Of a stretch of 64,000 nucleotides of DNA, positions 46,281 to 55,339 are shown one piece after another. Origin of the DNA: Pseudomonas abietaniphila (GTDB taxonomy: Bacteria; Pseudomonadota; Gammaproteobacteria; Pseudomonadales; Pseudomonadaceae). The DNA lies in NCBI RefSeq assembly GCF_039697315.1, contig NZ_CP155619.1:124001-188000 (forward strand), written 5' to 3'. The translations under genes and the position numbers were made by a program. Below the pieces are notes generated by a model. The model was not told the origin of the DNA. It worked only from the letters and a program-made list of their open reading frames with translations, and did no database searches. How positions within the stretch are numbered: position 1 is the stretch's first letter; every line of letters starts with the position of its first letter.

Positions 46281-47603
46281 ATGGCAAGCCGATTGTCGCT
46301 GCTCACCCTGGCATTACTCGCATCTTCCACCGACCTGATGGCGGCCACTGACGACGGGGAGCACGGGTTTCTCGCCGACACCTCGTTAAACGTCCTGGCG
46401 CGTAACTTCTTTCTGCAAAACGACTACCGCACCGGGCATCCCGATCAAAGCTACCGGCAGGAATGGGCGCAAGGCTTCATCGCCAATCTACAGTCAGGCT
46501 TTACCCAGGGCACCCTGGGTGTGGGCGTCGATGCCCATGGATTCTATGGCTTGAAACTCGACAGCGGACGCGGACGCGCGGGAACCGGCCTGTTGCCACT
46601 GGACAGCGACGGTCGCGCCGAGGACGACTACTCCGATGCAGGCGGCGCGCTGAAACTGCGCCTGTCGAAAACCACCCTGAAGATCGGCGAGATGGAAGTG
46701 GAAACGCCGGTGCTCGACACCGGCGACAAGCGCCTGCAACCGGAGTACGCCAGCGGGTTGTTTCTGGACAGCCGTGACGTGGAAGGACTGAAACTGGTCG
46801 CTGGGCATTTCACCTCGTTCAAGAACGAAAACGCGTCCACCTCCCGGGGCGACTTCGACGGTTACGGCGCCACCACGCGCGGCCGCTCGATCAGCCTGGC
46901 AGGCGTGGAGACCACCGACAGCACGCCGGTCGGTGGCTCCGTGTACGCTTCGCAGCTCACCGACACCTGGCGCCAGTACTACGGAAACCTGCATTACACC
47001 GACGTACTGTCGGACAACAGCGCGTTGCTGTTGGACAGCAACCTTTACCGCACACTGGATCAAGGCAGTGAGCGTGCCGGGGCCATCGATAACACCGCCT
47101 ACAGCCTGTCGGCCAAGTACAGCCTCGGTGCGCAAGCGTTTACCCTGGCCTGGCAAAAGATCGATGGCGACACGCCCTTCGACTTCGTCGGAGGCGACTC
47201 GATCTACCTCGCCAACTCGATCAAGTACGCCGACTTCAACGGTGCACACGAGCAGTCGTGGCAAGTGCGCTACGACCTGGATGCGGCATCGTTCGGTTTG
47301 CCGGGGTTGAAGTTCATGACCCGCTACGTGCGCGGCAGCCAGATCGATGGCACCCATGCACCACAAGGCGCGGTGTATCAGCCATTCGACGAGGTGTCAG
47401 GCCGTTATCAGCCCATTCAGGGCAAAGGTGGACGTCATTGGGAGCGCGATATCGACCTCAAGTACGTGGTGCAGTCCGGTCCGGCCAAGGACCTGTCGCT
47501 GGACGTGTCTCATGTCTCGCATCGCGGCAACGATGCTCAGGGCGGCGATGACATCGATCGTCTGTACATCGTCGTGCAGTATCCGCTCGACCTGCTCAAA
47601 TGA
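46281..47603 (+). CDS. OprD-family outer-membrane porin
   Basis: The 440-residue exported protein (signal to about LMAAT) shows the OprD start FLADTSLNVLARNFFLQNDYR and repeated amphipathic beta-strands with motifs DAHGFYGLKLDSG, LKIGEMEVETPVLDTGDKRL and LTDTWRQYYGNL. OprD porins take up amino acids, peptides or aromatic acids. It ends PLDLLK without the usual terminal Phe. The neighbouring NodD-like LysR suggests substrate-linked expression; no catabolic gene is adjacent. Confidence 0.92.
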   Translation: MASRLSLLTLALLASSTDLMAATDDGEHGFLADTSLNVLARNFFLQNDYRTGHPDQSYRQEWAQGFIANLQSGFTQGTLGVGVDAHGFYGLKLDSGRGRAGTGLLPLDSDGRAEDDYSDAGGALKLRLSKTTLKIGEMEVETPVLDTGDKRLQPEYASGLFLDSRDVEGLKLVAGHFTSFKNENASTSRGDFDGYGATTRGRSISLAGVETTDSTPVGGSVYASQLTDTWRQYYGNLHYTDVLSDNSALLLDSNLYRTLDQGSERAGAIDNTAYSLSAKYSLGAQAFTLAWQKIDGDTPFDFVGGDSIYLANSIKYADFNGAHEQSWQVRYDLDAASFGLPGLKFMTRYVRGSQIDGTHAPQGAVYQPFDEVSGRYQPIQGKGGRHWERDIDLKYVVQSGPAKDLSLDVSHVSHRGNDAQGGDDIDRLYIVVQYPLDLLK

Positions 47604-47695
47604 TGGGTATCGGCACGGTAGGTAATTGTCACTGCGCACCGCTGTGGGCGTGCGCCTGCTCGCGAACAAGCGCCCACAGCCTCAGCAGCCAGGCT

Positions 47696-48208
47696 TCACT
47701 CCGCACAGCACAAGGGAGCGGACGCCATCGAGCGCCGCCAGTTGAACGGCGTGACGCCGGTCATTCGGCTGAACACTCGGGTGAAATGCGACTGATCGGC
47801 AAACCCGCAATCCAGGCTGATCTGCGAAATGGTCAGCCCGGAATCGCTGAGCAGCCCCCTCGCCTTGTCCAGCCGCATCTGCAAATACCAGTCACGCGGC
47901 GAAAGGCCGGTGTTTTTCTTGAAGGCCCTGGAGAAATGGCTGCGGGACAACGAACATTCGCTGGCGATGCGGGCGATGGACAAGCCCTTGTCCATCTGGC
48001 TGGACATCAGCTCCTTGGCGCGGCGTTCCTGCCAGGGCGAAAGCGCCACCCGATCGGACGGAGGGTGCGGTGGTTGCTGGGCAGCATCCGGAACCAGGTG
48101 GGCGGATAGTTCGCGAACCACCTGTTCGAGCGCGTCGTGCTCGTCATCGGGCAGGGAGCGCAGGGACGCCAGTAGCGAACGAAACAGTGACGGGTTGATT
48201 GCGTTCAT
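47696..48208 (-). CDS. AraC-family regulator lacking a sensor domain
   Basis: The 170-residue protein is mostly an AraC DNA-binding domain (about 60-165; IASECSLSRSHFSRAFKKNTG and CGFADQSHFTRVFSRMTG) preceded by about 55 residues without a known effector domain. The HTH is close to that of the regulator at 60.3-61.2 kb. It could be a short autonomous regulator or a shortened gene. Confidence 0.85.
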   Translation of the reverse strand: MNAINPSLFRSLLASLRSLPDDEHDALEQVVRELSAHLVPDAAQQPPHPPSDRVALSPWQERRAKELMSSQMDKGLSIARIASECSLSRSHFSRAFKKNTGLSPRDWYLQMRLDKARGLLSDSGLTISQISLDCGFADQSHFTRVFSRMTGVTPFNWRRSMASAPLCCAE

Positions 48209-48433
48209 TCCGGGCTCTCCAGGTCATAGTGGACGGCCTCTGGAGTCTGGTCGGGCACCGCCTTAAAGTCCTTCTCGGGGTATTAAACGTTCTGAAGGGT
48301 TAATAAGGCAGCGTGCTTAAACCTCTGGATGCAGACGTCTTAAGAACAATTAAGGGCGACCGCCAATGACGCTGCCGGTGAACGGGTTTATCGTCGCATT
48401 CCTCAGAGGTTCGGTTCGCTGCGAGGGACGCAA

Positions 48434-49078
48434 GTGACCACTCGATACGTTGCAGGCATTCCGATCCCCGACAGCGCGATGGCACGCGCGGCGACCGAGC
48501 TGATGCGCGACACCCAATCCAGGCTGCTGTTCGATGCAGCCAGGCGTACGTTCGTGTTTGCCCGGCTACTGGGAGACAGCCGAGAACTGCGCCACGACCC
48601 CGAGCTGCTCTACATTGCCGCGCTGTTCCTGCGGATCGGCGTCACCGCGCTTTACCGTCATTCCCAGCAACGCTACGAGATCGACAGCGCCGACGCCGCA
48701 GCAGAATTTCTCAGCGGCTACGGCCGCTCTCGCGAGGAGATTGCCCAGGTCTGGGACGCCGTCGCACTGCACACCACCCCCGGCATTCCAGCGCACAAGC
48801 CACCGTTGACCGCGCTGCTCTGCGCCGCCGTGGACACCGACATGCTCGGCACCTACGGTCAGGCGCTCTCCCCAAGCGCGATCACCCGCATACTCCGCGA
48901 ATTCCCCCGAGAGCCGGGGTTCAAGATCAAGTTTTTGCACACGCTGGCGCTGGGACAACTGCATCGACCGCACAGCACTTTCGGCACCATCAACGCGGAT
49001 GTACTGGCCTTCCATGACCGGCACCTGAAGGTCGGCGGCTTTTGCGAGCAGTTGCTGGCGTCGACATGGCCGTATTGA
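48434..49078 (+). CDS. Degenerate HD-domain protein
   Basis: The 214-residue protein starts with GTG after GCGAGGGA. It resembles cyanamide-hydratase-like HD proteins (DTQSRLLFDAARRTFVFARLLG, VWDAVALHTTPGIPAHKPP) but the metal-binding HD pair expected in the ALxHDIG segment reads ALFLRIGVT, so His and Asp are absent. Hydrolase activity is doubtful. It is convergent with the hybrid kinase. Confidence 0.7.
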   Translation: MTTRYVAGIPIPDSAMARAATELMRDTQSRLLFDAARRTFVFARLLGDSRELRHDPELLYIAALFLRIGVTALYRHSQQRYEIDSADAAAEFLSGYGRSREEIAQVWDAVALHTTPGIPAHKPPLTALLCAAVDTDMLGTYGQALSPSAITRILREFPREPGFKIKFLHTLALGQLHRPHSTFGTINADVLAFHDRHLKVGGFCEQLLASTWPY

Positions 49079-49097
49079 ACCCGGTATCGGACAGGCC

Positions 49098-51380
49098 CTA
49101 AACGACAGCAGGCAAGGTAAACACGAAGGTCGTCCCGCCATACCTCGCTGGCATCGCATACAACTGCCCGCCGTGGGCATGAATGATCGAGCGACAGATC
49201 GCCAGCCCCATGCCCATGCCTTTGTCCTTGGTGGTGAAAAAGGCATTGAACACCTTGTCCAGATCCTCCTGGTCAATGCCCGGCCCCGTGTCCTCAACGC
49301 TGACCACCAGATAATCACTGCCCACGACTTCGCTGGTGATCGACAGCCGACGCAGCACGTGATCGCCCGCACTCATCGCATCCACTGCGTTGAGGATCAG
49401 ATTCAGCACCACTTGCTGCAATTGCACGCCCGAACCGATGACCTGCAACGGCGAAGGTGTCAGGTGCGTGCTCATCAGCACGCGCTGTTGTTCGACCTCG
49501 ACCATCGTCAGGGTCACCACATGGCGGATCACATCGTTGATCAGCAGGCGTCGGCGTTGATGGGTGCCCTGCCGCGCCAGCGACTGCAACGCGTTGACGA
49601 TCTGGCCTGCTCTTCGACCGTCCTGAACGATGTCCCGCAGACCTGACATCGCTTCGCCGATCTGCGGCGTCGCCCGGTTCAGCCAGCGAAGACTCGCTGC
49701 GGCGTTGGACACCATCGACGCCAGCGGCTGATTGATTTCATGGGCGATCGAAGCCGCCAGCTCTCCCATTACCGTGACCTGCGACACCTGCGCCAGCTTG
49801 GCGCGGGCATTGTGCAGCGCGGTCTCGATGTCCTGCCGACGGGCGTTTTCTTCTTTCAGCTGATGGTGCAGCCTGGCGGTTTCCAGCGAGATGGCCGCCT
49901 GCCCGGCGAGCAACTCCAACACCCCCGTGCGGCCAACGGTAAACACGCCCGCAGCCAGGTTGTTTTCCAGGTAGAGCACACCAATCAACTGCCCCTGCTT
50001 GAGCAACGGCAGGCACAACGCGGAACGGACAGGGTGCTTCTCGAGGTATTCGTCGTCGCCAAAGTAACCGTCGACACTGACGTCGTCGATCACCAACCGT
50101 TGGTGGGTGCGCATGACCCGATAAAGAATCGACAAGGGCAAATGGTGCTTGCCGGGAGTGAGCCGGACCAGCTGGACCTGCAGACCGTTGTCACAGCCCT
50201 GACCCATGGCACAGATAACAGGGGCGTCGCTTTTCACCAGCAGCAACACGGCACGTTGCGCGCCAGCATGCATGATGGTGGTGCTCATGAGCATTTCGAT
50301 CAGCCGGTCCTGATCGGTTTCCTCGGACAACGCCTGCGCGGCCTTCATCACCGACGCCAGGTCCAGGGTGTCCTGGCCGCCAGGAATGACGACTGACGTA
50401 CGCGAAGTCAGAATCGCCTCCTGGCGGCGAGCCTGTGCCGTGCGGAACTCGCTCCGGGCCGCGCTACGGTCCCCGTCGGGATCAAGTCCCAGATCAGGGA
50501 TGTCCTTGAACTGATGCCATTGGCATTTGCACGAACGTAAATCAGCCAGCAGGCTTCCTGCGCTCTGATAGCGGTCATCCGGGTTCTTTGCGATCAGTTT
50601 CAGTACCAGTTGCGACAAGGGCTGCGGGATGTCGCCCCGAAACTCGCTCAGCGCCGGCGGCTGACGCGCCACATGGCAATACACCCATTCCACCGGGTCA
50701 AGGGCCTCGAACGGCAGACGCCCCGCCAGCCACTCGTAAAACGTCATGCCCAGCGCGTAAAGGTCGCTGCGCTGATCGGCCTGACGTTCGACCCTGCGGG
50801 CCTGCTCCGGAGACATGTAGGCCAGCGTTCCGCAGATCGAGTCAGACACGGGCAGAGCCCCTGCAGGGTAAGCGTCGACGCTCAACCCGAAACCGCTCAG
50901 GCGTACGATGCCGTCAGCGCCTTCCACCAGGTTGCAGGGCTTGATATCCCGGTGCAGCAGGCCATTGGCATGGGTTTCGAAGAGTGCGGCGGCGGCGCCT
51001 ATCGCCAGGTGCAGAAAACGCTCGATGGAAACCGGCTGATCGGCCAGTGAGTGAAGCGGCTGCCCGCCCGGATCGCTCAACACCAGCAGTGGGCCGTTCT
51101 CTGATGAAAGCAGCGCCAGGGGTTGCAGTGACCAACCCGGCAGCAGCCTGTCGGCAAGACCGAATTCATGGGCAAGGCGCCGGGCTACCTCGTCCGTCGC
51201 GCTGCCAACGGCGCTGACGATTCGCCAATGTTGCTGCAGATCCTCAGCAAGCCTGACCCGATAGTGAGAGAGCTCGCCGTCCGTGAGCAGTAATGTCCAC
51301 TCAAGCTGATCCCGCCACCCGGGTCCGAACGGTCCCGAGCCCAACATCACCCCGACTGGCGCATTTTGGGCGCTGCTCAT
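49098..51380 (-). CDS. Protein-kinase-like / GAF / histidine kinase hybrid
   Basis: The 760-residue soluble protein has a Ser/Thr-kinase-like N-terminal domain (about 20-285; HRDIKPCN at 143-150, APE-loop SPEQARR, a DLYALGMTFYEWLAGRLPF block), a GAF domain (about 340-500), a short coiled coil and a HisKA_HATPase transmitter (His547 in SIAHEINQPL, DTGPGI, GMGMGL). The DFG Asp is replaced (LSGFGLS, Gly163) and no clear ATP-binding Lys or Gly-rich loop is seen, so the kinase part looks like a pseudokinase. Larger relatives have an AAA/NB-ARC and TPR part between kinase and GAF; here only about 50 residues lie there. The FixJ-type regulator upstream is the probable partner. Confidence 0.88.
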   Translation of the reverse strand: MSSAQNAPVGVMLGSGPFGPGWRDQLEWTLLLTDGELSHYRVRLAEDLQQHWRIVSAVGSATDEVARRLAHEFGLADRLLPGWSLQPLALLSSENGPLLVLSDPGGQPLHSLADQPVSIERFLHLAIGAAAALFETHANGLLHRDIKPCNLVEGADGIVRLSGFGLSVDAYPAGALPVSDSICGTLAYMSPEQARRVERQADQRSDLYALGMTFYEWLAGRLPFEALDPVEWVYCHVARQPPALSEFRGDIPQPLSQLVLKLIAKNPDDRYQSAGSLLADLRSCKCQWHQFKDIPDLGLDPDGDRSAARSEFRTAQARRQEAILTSRTSVVIPGGQDTLDLASVMKAAQALSEETDQDRLIEMLMSTTIMHAGAQRAVLLLVKSDAPVICAMGQGCDNGLQVQLVRLTPGKHHLPLSILYRVMRTHQRLVIDDVSVDGYFGDDEYLEKHPVRSALCLPLLKQGQLIGVLYLENNLAAGVFTVGRTGVLELLAGQAAISLETARLHHQLKEENARRQDIETALHNARAKLAQVSQVTVMGELAASIAHEINQPLASMVSNAAASLRWLNRATPQIGEAMSGLRDIVQDGRRAGQIVNALQSLARQGTHQRRRLLINDVIRHVVTLTMVEVEQQRVLMSTHLTPSPLQVIGSGVQLQQVVLNLILNAVDAMSAGDHVLRRLSITSEVVGSDYLVVSVEDTGPGIDQEDLDKVFNAFFTTKDKGMGMGLAICRSIIHAHGGQLYAMPARYGGTTFVFTLPAVV

Positions 51381-51588
51381 GAAAATCCTTGATGACGTTC
51401 ACAGTATTGGCCTAAGGCATTGCAGACTTCGCGCGCTGGGGAAAGAACCGGCTGTACCACCTCACCCCATGCAGCGACGAAGATGATCATAAGCCGAACT
51501 TTTTTATTTTGTTAATTGCCGTAAGTTGCATGTCGCTCGACATACCTACTACCTTCTTTGCACAAATGGATATTTGTGCGGTTAGTTC
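51381..51588. promoter_or_regulatory. Gap with two palindromes before the hybrid kinase gene
   Basis: ATGTCG CT CGACAT at 51530-51543 and GCACAAAT GGAT ATTTGTGC at 51560-51579 are perfect inverted repeats. The second is 10 bp past the response-regulator stop on the minus strand and may be a hairpin terminator without T-run or a regulator site; the first may be an operator. A T-rich patch lies at about 51500-51515. Confidence 0.5.
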
Positions 51589-52203
51589 TTAAGGCAATAC
51601 CGCGATGCGCTCGTGCATTTTCAGAAGTTCGATGACATTGCGCGCGTTCATTTTTGTCATCACGTGCTTCTTATGAACTTTTGCCGTGACTTCGCTGGTG
51701 CCCAACTCCACTGCAATCTGTTTATTCATTTTGCCGGTGATCAACAAACCCATGACCTGTTTTTCTCTTGGGGTCAGGCTGTTGAAACGCTCTTTGACGT
51801 TACAGGTCAGGCAGCGCTCGGTCAGATTCAGCGCGTCGTTCGCCAACGCTTCACGCACCAGATCGAGCAATTGCTCGGGTTCGAATGGCTTGGTCAAAAA
51901 CTCATGAGCGCCGGCCTTGATCGCCCTGACCGACATCGCGATGGTGCCGTAACCGGTCATGAAAATGATGGGAAACTGCTGGCCTCTGACGGCCAATTCA
52001 TCCTGCAGGTCGAAGCCGGTGCCCTGCGCCAGGTTCACGTCCAGCAGCAAACAGGTCGGCACCGCCTCCAACGGATGGGCGAGAAAGGCTTCGGCGCTGT
52101 CAAAGACGCTGCAGGCAATGTCCTCGGAGCTCAGCAACCGCTGCAATGCGGTGCGGATCGCTGCATCGTCGTCCACTACGTACACCCTGGGTGTTGCTTT
52201 CAT
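51589..52203 (-). CDS. FixJ/NarL-type response regulator
   Basis: From ATG 52203 the product has 204 residues: receiver domain (acidic pair DDD, phospho-acceptor Asp in LLLDVNL, Lys in LTKPF) and LuxR-type HTH (LTPREKQVMGLLITGKMNKQIA, SEVTAKVHKKHVMTKM region). A 48-residue upstream extension is open but unlike a receiver start. It lies between the winged-helix/NB-ARC regulator (16 bp before it) and the hybrid kinase, a probable two-component pair with the latter. Confidence 0.92.
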   Translation of the reverse strand: MKATPRVYVVDDDAAIRTALQRLLSSEDIACSVFDSAEAFLAHPLEAVPTCLLLDVNLAQGTGFDLQDELAVRGQQFPIIFMTGYGTIAMSVRAIKAGAHEFLTKPFEPEQLLDLVREALANDALNLTERCLTCNVKERFNSLTPREKQVMGLLITGKMNKQIAVELGTSEVTAKVHKKHVMTKMNARNVIELLKMHERIAVLP

Positions 52204-52219
52204 ACGTTCTTCCGTCAAT

Positions 52220-53755
52220 TCAGTGGCCGACCGCCAGCGCTCTCTGATGTCGCGCATGATACCCGTCGGGCCCGCCGGGAACAGCCCTGGCGGCGCGCAG
52301 GTTTGCCAGCGACGCGGGGACATCCAGACCGCGAGGGTCAGGATCATGCGCCTCGCTTGCCCGTTCAGAGCCCAAGCCCAGCCGCAGACAGATGCGGGTC
52401 GCCGCCAGCATCCGGTAAAACCGGAAGGGTCCTTGCGCCGACACCATCAGCAGCGACTTGGTCGCCAGCCTGACCATGCAGTCCATCACGCAGCTACGGG
52501 CAAGCGTCGCGCACTGTAAGGCATTACAAGCCTGCTCAAGGGTGAAACGTCCGTCCAGATCGGCAAGTTGCCTGAGCACCGTGCGCTCATCGCGACTCAA
52601 CAGGCGATAACTCCAGAACAGTGACGCCTGCATCGTCTGCTGGCGAGGCGGTGCCGTTCGCAGACTGGCGGACAGCAGGTGCATGCTCTCGTCCAGGCTC
52701 TCGACCAGCTGATACAAACCCAGCGCACACGCCCGGGCGGCGGCCATCTCAAGCGCCAACGGGATGCCGTCGAGACGCCGGCACACCTCACCCACCAGAT
52801 CGATGCTGTAGTCGTCCAGTTCGGCATCGCTGGTGCTGGCGACCTGATAATCCAGCGCTCGCCAGTGCCTGAGAAAGAGCTGCGCCGAGTCGCTGTGCAG
52901 AATGGCGTCACGGCTCGCATCCGGCTCCGGCGATGTCAATGGCGGCACTTGAAGACTGCGCTCGCCGCCAATACGCAGCGGTTCGCGACTGGTCGCCAGG
53001 ATCCGCAAACCCGGCGCGCCACGCAGGATCGCCTCCACCAGCGCCGCCACCTGATCGATCAGGTGTTCGCAGTTGTCCAGGATGAGCAAGCCCGAGCGCT
53101 GAGAAAGCTGTTGAATCAGAAACGCCAGCGGATCACCCGCGCAAACGTCGATCCCCAACGCCTGGAAGAATGTGTCGAGCAGACTTTCAGGGTGCTCCAA
53201 CTCGGCCAGCGCCACGAAATACACCGCAGACGACGGGTCGTTTAGCCGCTGACGTCCCAGCTCCACGGCCAGACTGGTCTTGCCGACACCTCCGGGGCCG
53301 ATGAGCGTGATCAACGCATGGTGGTCGCTCAACGCCGCATTGAGCTCGCCCAACAAGGCGTCGCGTCCGACCAGCTCTACGCCGGCAGGCAATCTGTTGC
53401 CGTGCGAAGCTGGCTGCCACTGAGTCGTGGGCGTCTCTTCAGGCTCCACCGCATCGACCACGCCACCCTCGCCGCCCAATAACAGGTAGCCGCGCCCTGG
53501 AATCGTGCGGATCAGATCACGATCGCTGCCCAGCGCCTTGCGCAACGCAGAGATGTGCACCTGCAGGTTATTTTCCTCGACGACCGTGTCCGGCCAGACC
53601 CGTTGCAGGATCTGCTCCTTGCTCACCAGTTGCCCCTGATGTCGGATCAGCAATTCGAGAATATCGAACGCGCGAGTGCCAATGCGCAGAGCAACGCCGT
53701 CTTTGAAAAGGTCCCTGAGGTCCAGGGACACCATAGCCTGACCGAGACTTATCAT
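52220..53755 (-). CDS. Winged-helix / NB-ARC ATPase transcriptional regulator, possibly C-terminally truncated
   Basis: About 511 residues from ATG 53755 (an in-frame ATG at 53788 is possible). N-terminal OmpR-type winged helix (GVALRIGTRAFDILELLIRH, LQVHISALRKALG, IPGRGYLL), then an NB-ARC/AAA ATPase with P-loop GPGGVGKTSLA, Walker B LLILDNCEHL and a DGIPLALEMAA motif. Relatives usually carry a further TPR-rich domain of several hundred residues. Here the product stops soon after the ATPase with an odd tail (GLDVPASLANLRAARAVPGG), suggesting frameshift or shortening. It is the first gene of the minus-strand signalling cluster. Confidence 0.85.
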   Translation of the reverse strand: MISLGQAMVSLDLRDLFKDGVALRIGTRAFDILELLIRHQGQLVSKEQILQRVWPDTVVEENNLQVHISALRKALGSDRDLIRTIPGRGYLLLGGEGGVVDAVEPEETPTTQWQPASHGNRLPAGVELVGRDALLGELNAALSDHHALITLIGPGGVGKTSLAVELGRQRLNDPSSAVYFVALAELEHPESLLDTFFQALGIDVCAGDPLAFLIQQLSQRSGLLILDNCEHLIDQVAALVEAILRGAPGLRILATSREPLRIGGERSLQVPPLTSPEPDASRDAILHSDSAQLFLRHWRALDYQVASTSDAELDDYSIDLVGEVCRRLDGIPLALEMAAARACALGLYQLVESLDESMHLLSASLRTAPPRQQTMQASLFWSYRLLSRDERTVLRQLADLDGRFTLEQACNALQCATLARSCVMDCMVRLATKSLLMVSAQGPFRFYRMLAATRICLRLGLGSERASEAHDPDPRGLDVPASLANLRAARAVPGGPDGYHARHQRALAVGH

Positions 53756-54136
53756 CGTATTCACGCAGTCCTTAGATTGGATTCGCACGCCCTGAGATCG
53801 CCGAACGCAGGCACGAAGTCATTCACTCGTGCACACGTACAACGCAGCTGATCCATTTTTAGTCAGCATTCATCTAATCAGTAAACGACAATGATCGATA
53901 TTACCCGTAGGGGTAGTTACTACGAAGTAATTGATCTAACACCTGATCACCCGCCGAAAACGGTAGACGATTATTGGCCGATTATTAGTTGTTAATACAG
54001 CGTTCTGTCGTTGCATAACGAGCAACACGGCTTTGCGCAGCCGTCCCATTCTCCGGGTTTAACGTCTGCTTTAACGTGTCAGCCAATCGTCGATCACCGA
54101 TCGACGCTCACATTGCCACTGACTGAGCAGACAGAC
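53756..54136. promoter_or_regulatory. Divergent promoter region of the NB-ARC regulator and MFS genes
   Basis: Contains TACCC GTAG GGGTA (53902-53915), TTACT ACGA AGTAA (53917-53930) and a direct repeat of CGATTATT around 53968-53986. These are possible sites for the OmpR-type winged helix. No gene is supported; a frame from 54011 is merged with the MFS gene but lacks its signature. Confidence 0.5.
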
Positions 54137-55339
54137 ATGACCACTCCCCTGACTTCCACGCTCAAGGCGCCCACGCAAGGGTTGTCCCGCGCCATGGTGC
54201 TGCTTTTTGCCTTTTGCTGCGGTGCCATCGTCGCCAATCTTTACTACGCCCAGCCCATCGTCGAGCTGATTGCGCCGGACCTGGGCCTCTCGTCCGGTAA
54301 CGCCAGTCTCATCGTGTCGCTGACCCAGATCGGTTATGCGTTGGGCCTGCTGTTTCTGGTTCCGCTGTCTGACCTGGTCGAAAACCGCAAACTGATGATC
54401 GCCACCGCCGTGGTGGCCGGCGCCAGCCTGTTGGCGGCCGCAACGCTGCAGCACGCCAACGGATTCCTGCTGGTGTCACTGGTCATCGGCTTCAGTTCGG
54501 TGTCGGTGCAGATGCTGATTCCGCTGGCTGCCCACCTGGCGCCCGAGCAGTCTCGCGGCCAGGTCGTGGGCAACATCATGAGTGGCCTGCTGCTGGGCAT
54601 CCTGCTCGCCCGTCCGCTGTCGAGCCTGGTCGCCGACCATTTCGGCTGGCGCGCGGTGTTCCTGTACGCCGCCGCGGTGATGCTGGCGATCGTCGCCGTG
54701 CTGGCGTTGACCATCCCGAAACGCGTGCCTGACCATAAAGCGTCGTACGGTGAGTTGTTGAAATCGCTGATGACGCTGATGCGTCGGCATGCGGTATTGC
54801 GCCAGCGTGCGCTGTATCAAGGCTTGCTGTTCGCGGCGTTCAGTTTGTTCTGGACCGCGGTGCCGATGGAGTTGGCGCGTCGTTTCGGCCTGTCGCAGAC
54901 CCAGATCGCAATATTCGCGCTGGTGGGCGCCATGGGCGCAATCGCCGCGCCGATAGCGGGTCGGTTGGCTGACAGAGGCCTCACGCAACGAGCTTCGCTG
55001 GTGGCGTTGGTGCTGGCGCCAGTTGCCTTTCTGTTGGGATTGAAAGGCCCTGGCTACAGCGTGGTCGGGCTGGCGGTGACGGGCGTGTTGCTCGACTTTG
55101 CGGTGCAGATGAGCATGGTGTTGGGCCAACGGGCGATTTATGCGCTGGATCCGGCGAGCCGTGGGCGTTTGAACGCGTTGTACATGACGAGCATTTTTGT
55201 CGGTGGCGCGATAGGTTCGGCGCTGGCCAGCGGGCTGTATGAGCACCATGGCTGGCAGGGTGTGATCTCGTTGGGAGCGGGTCTGCCAGTGCTGGCGCTG
55301 GTGGTGTATTTGATCGTTGGTTTTAAGAAGCGCGTGTAG
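54137..55339 (+). CDS. MFS transporter, YnfM/Bcr-like efflux type
   Basis: From ATG 54137 the product has 400 residues with 12 membrane segments. MFS signs: NLYYAQPIVELI at the first helices, PLSDLVENRKLMIAT between helices 2 and 3, and GRLADRGL in the second half. It resembles the inner-membrane transport family annotated as arabinose or drug efflux. The substrate is unknown. Divergent from the NB-ARC regulator, which may control it. Confidence 0.85.
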   Translation: MTTPLTSTLKAPTQGLSRAMVLLFAFCCGAIVANLYYAQPIVELIAPDLGLSSGNASLIVSLTQIGYALGLLFLVPLSDLVENRKLMIATAVVAGASLLAAATLQHANGFLLVSLVIGFSSVSVQMLIPLAAHLAPEQSRGQVVGNIMSGLLLGILLARPLSSLVADHFGWRAVFLYAAAVMLAIVAVLALTIPKRVPDHKASYGELLKSLMTLMRRHAVLRQRALYQGLLFAAFSLFWTAVPMELARRFGLSQTQIAIFALVGAMGAIAAPIAGRLADRGLTQRASLVALVLAPVAFLLGLKGPGYSVVGLAVTGVLLDFAVQMSMVLGQRAIYALDPASRGRLNALYMTSIFVGGAIGSALASGLYEHHGWQGVISLGAGLPVLALVVYLIVGFKKRV

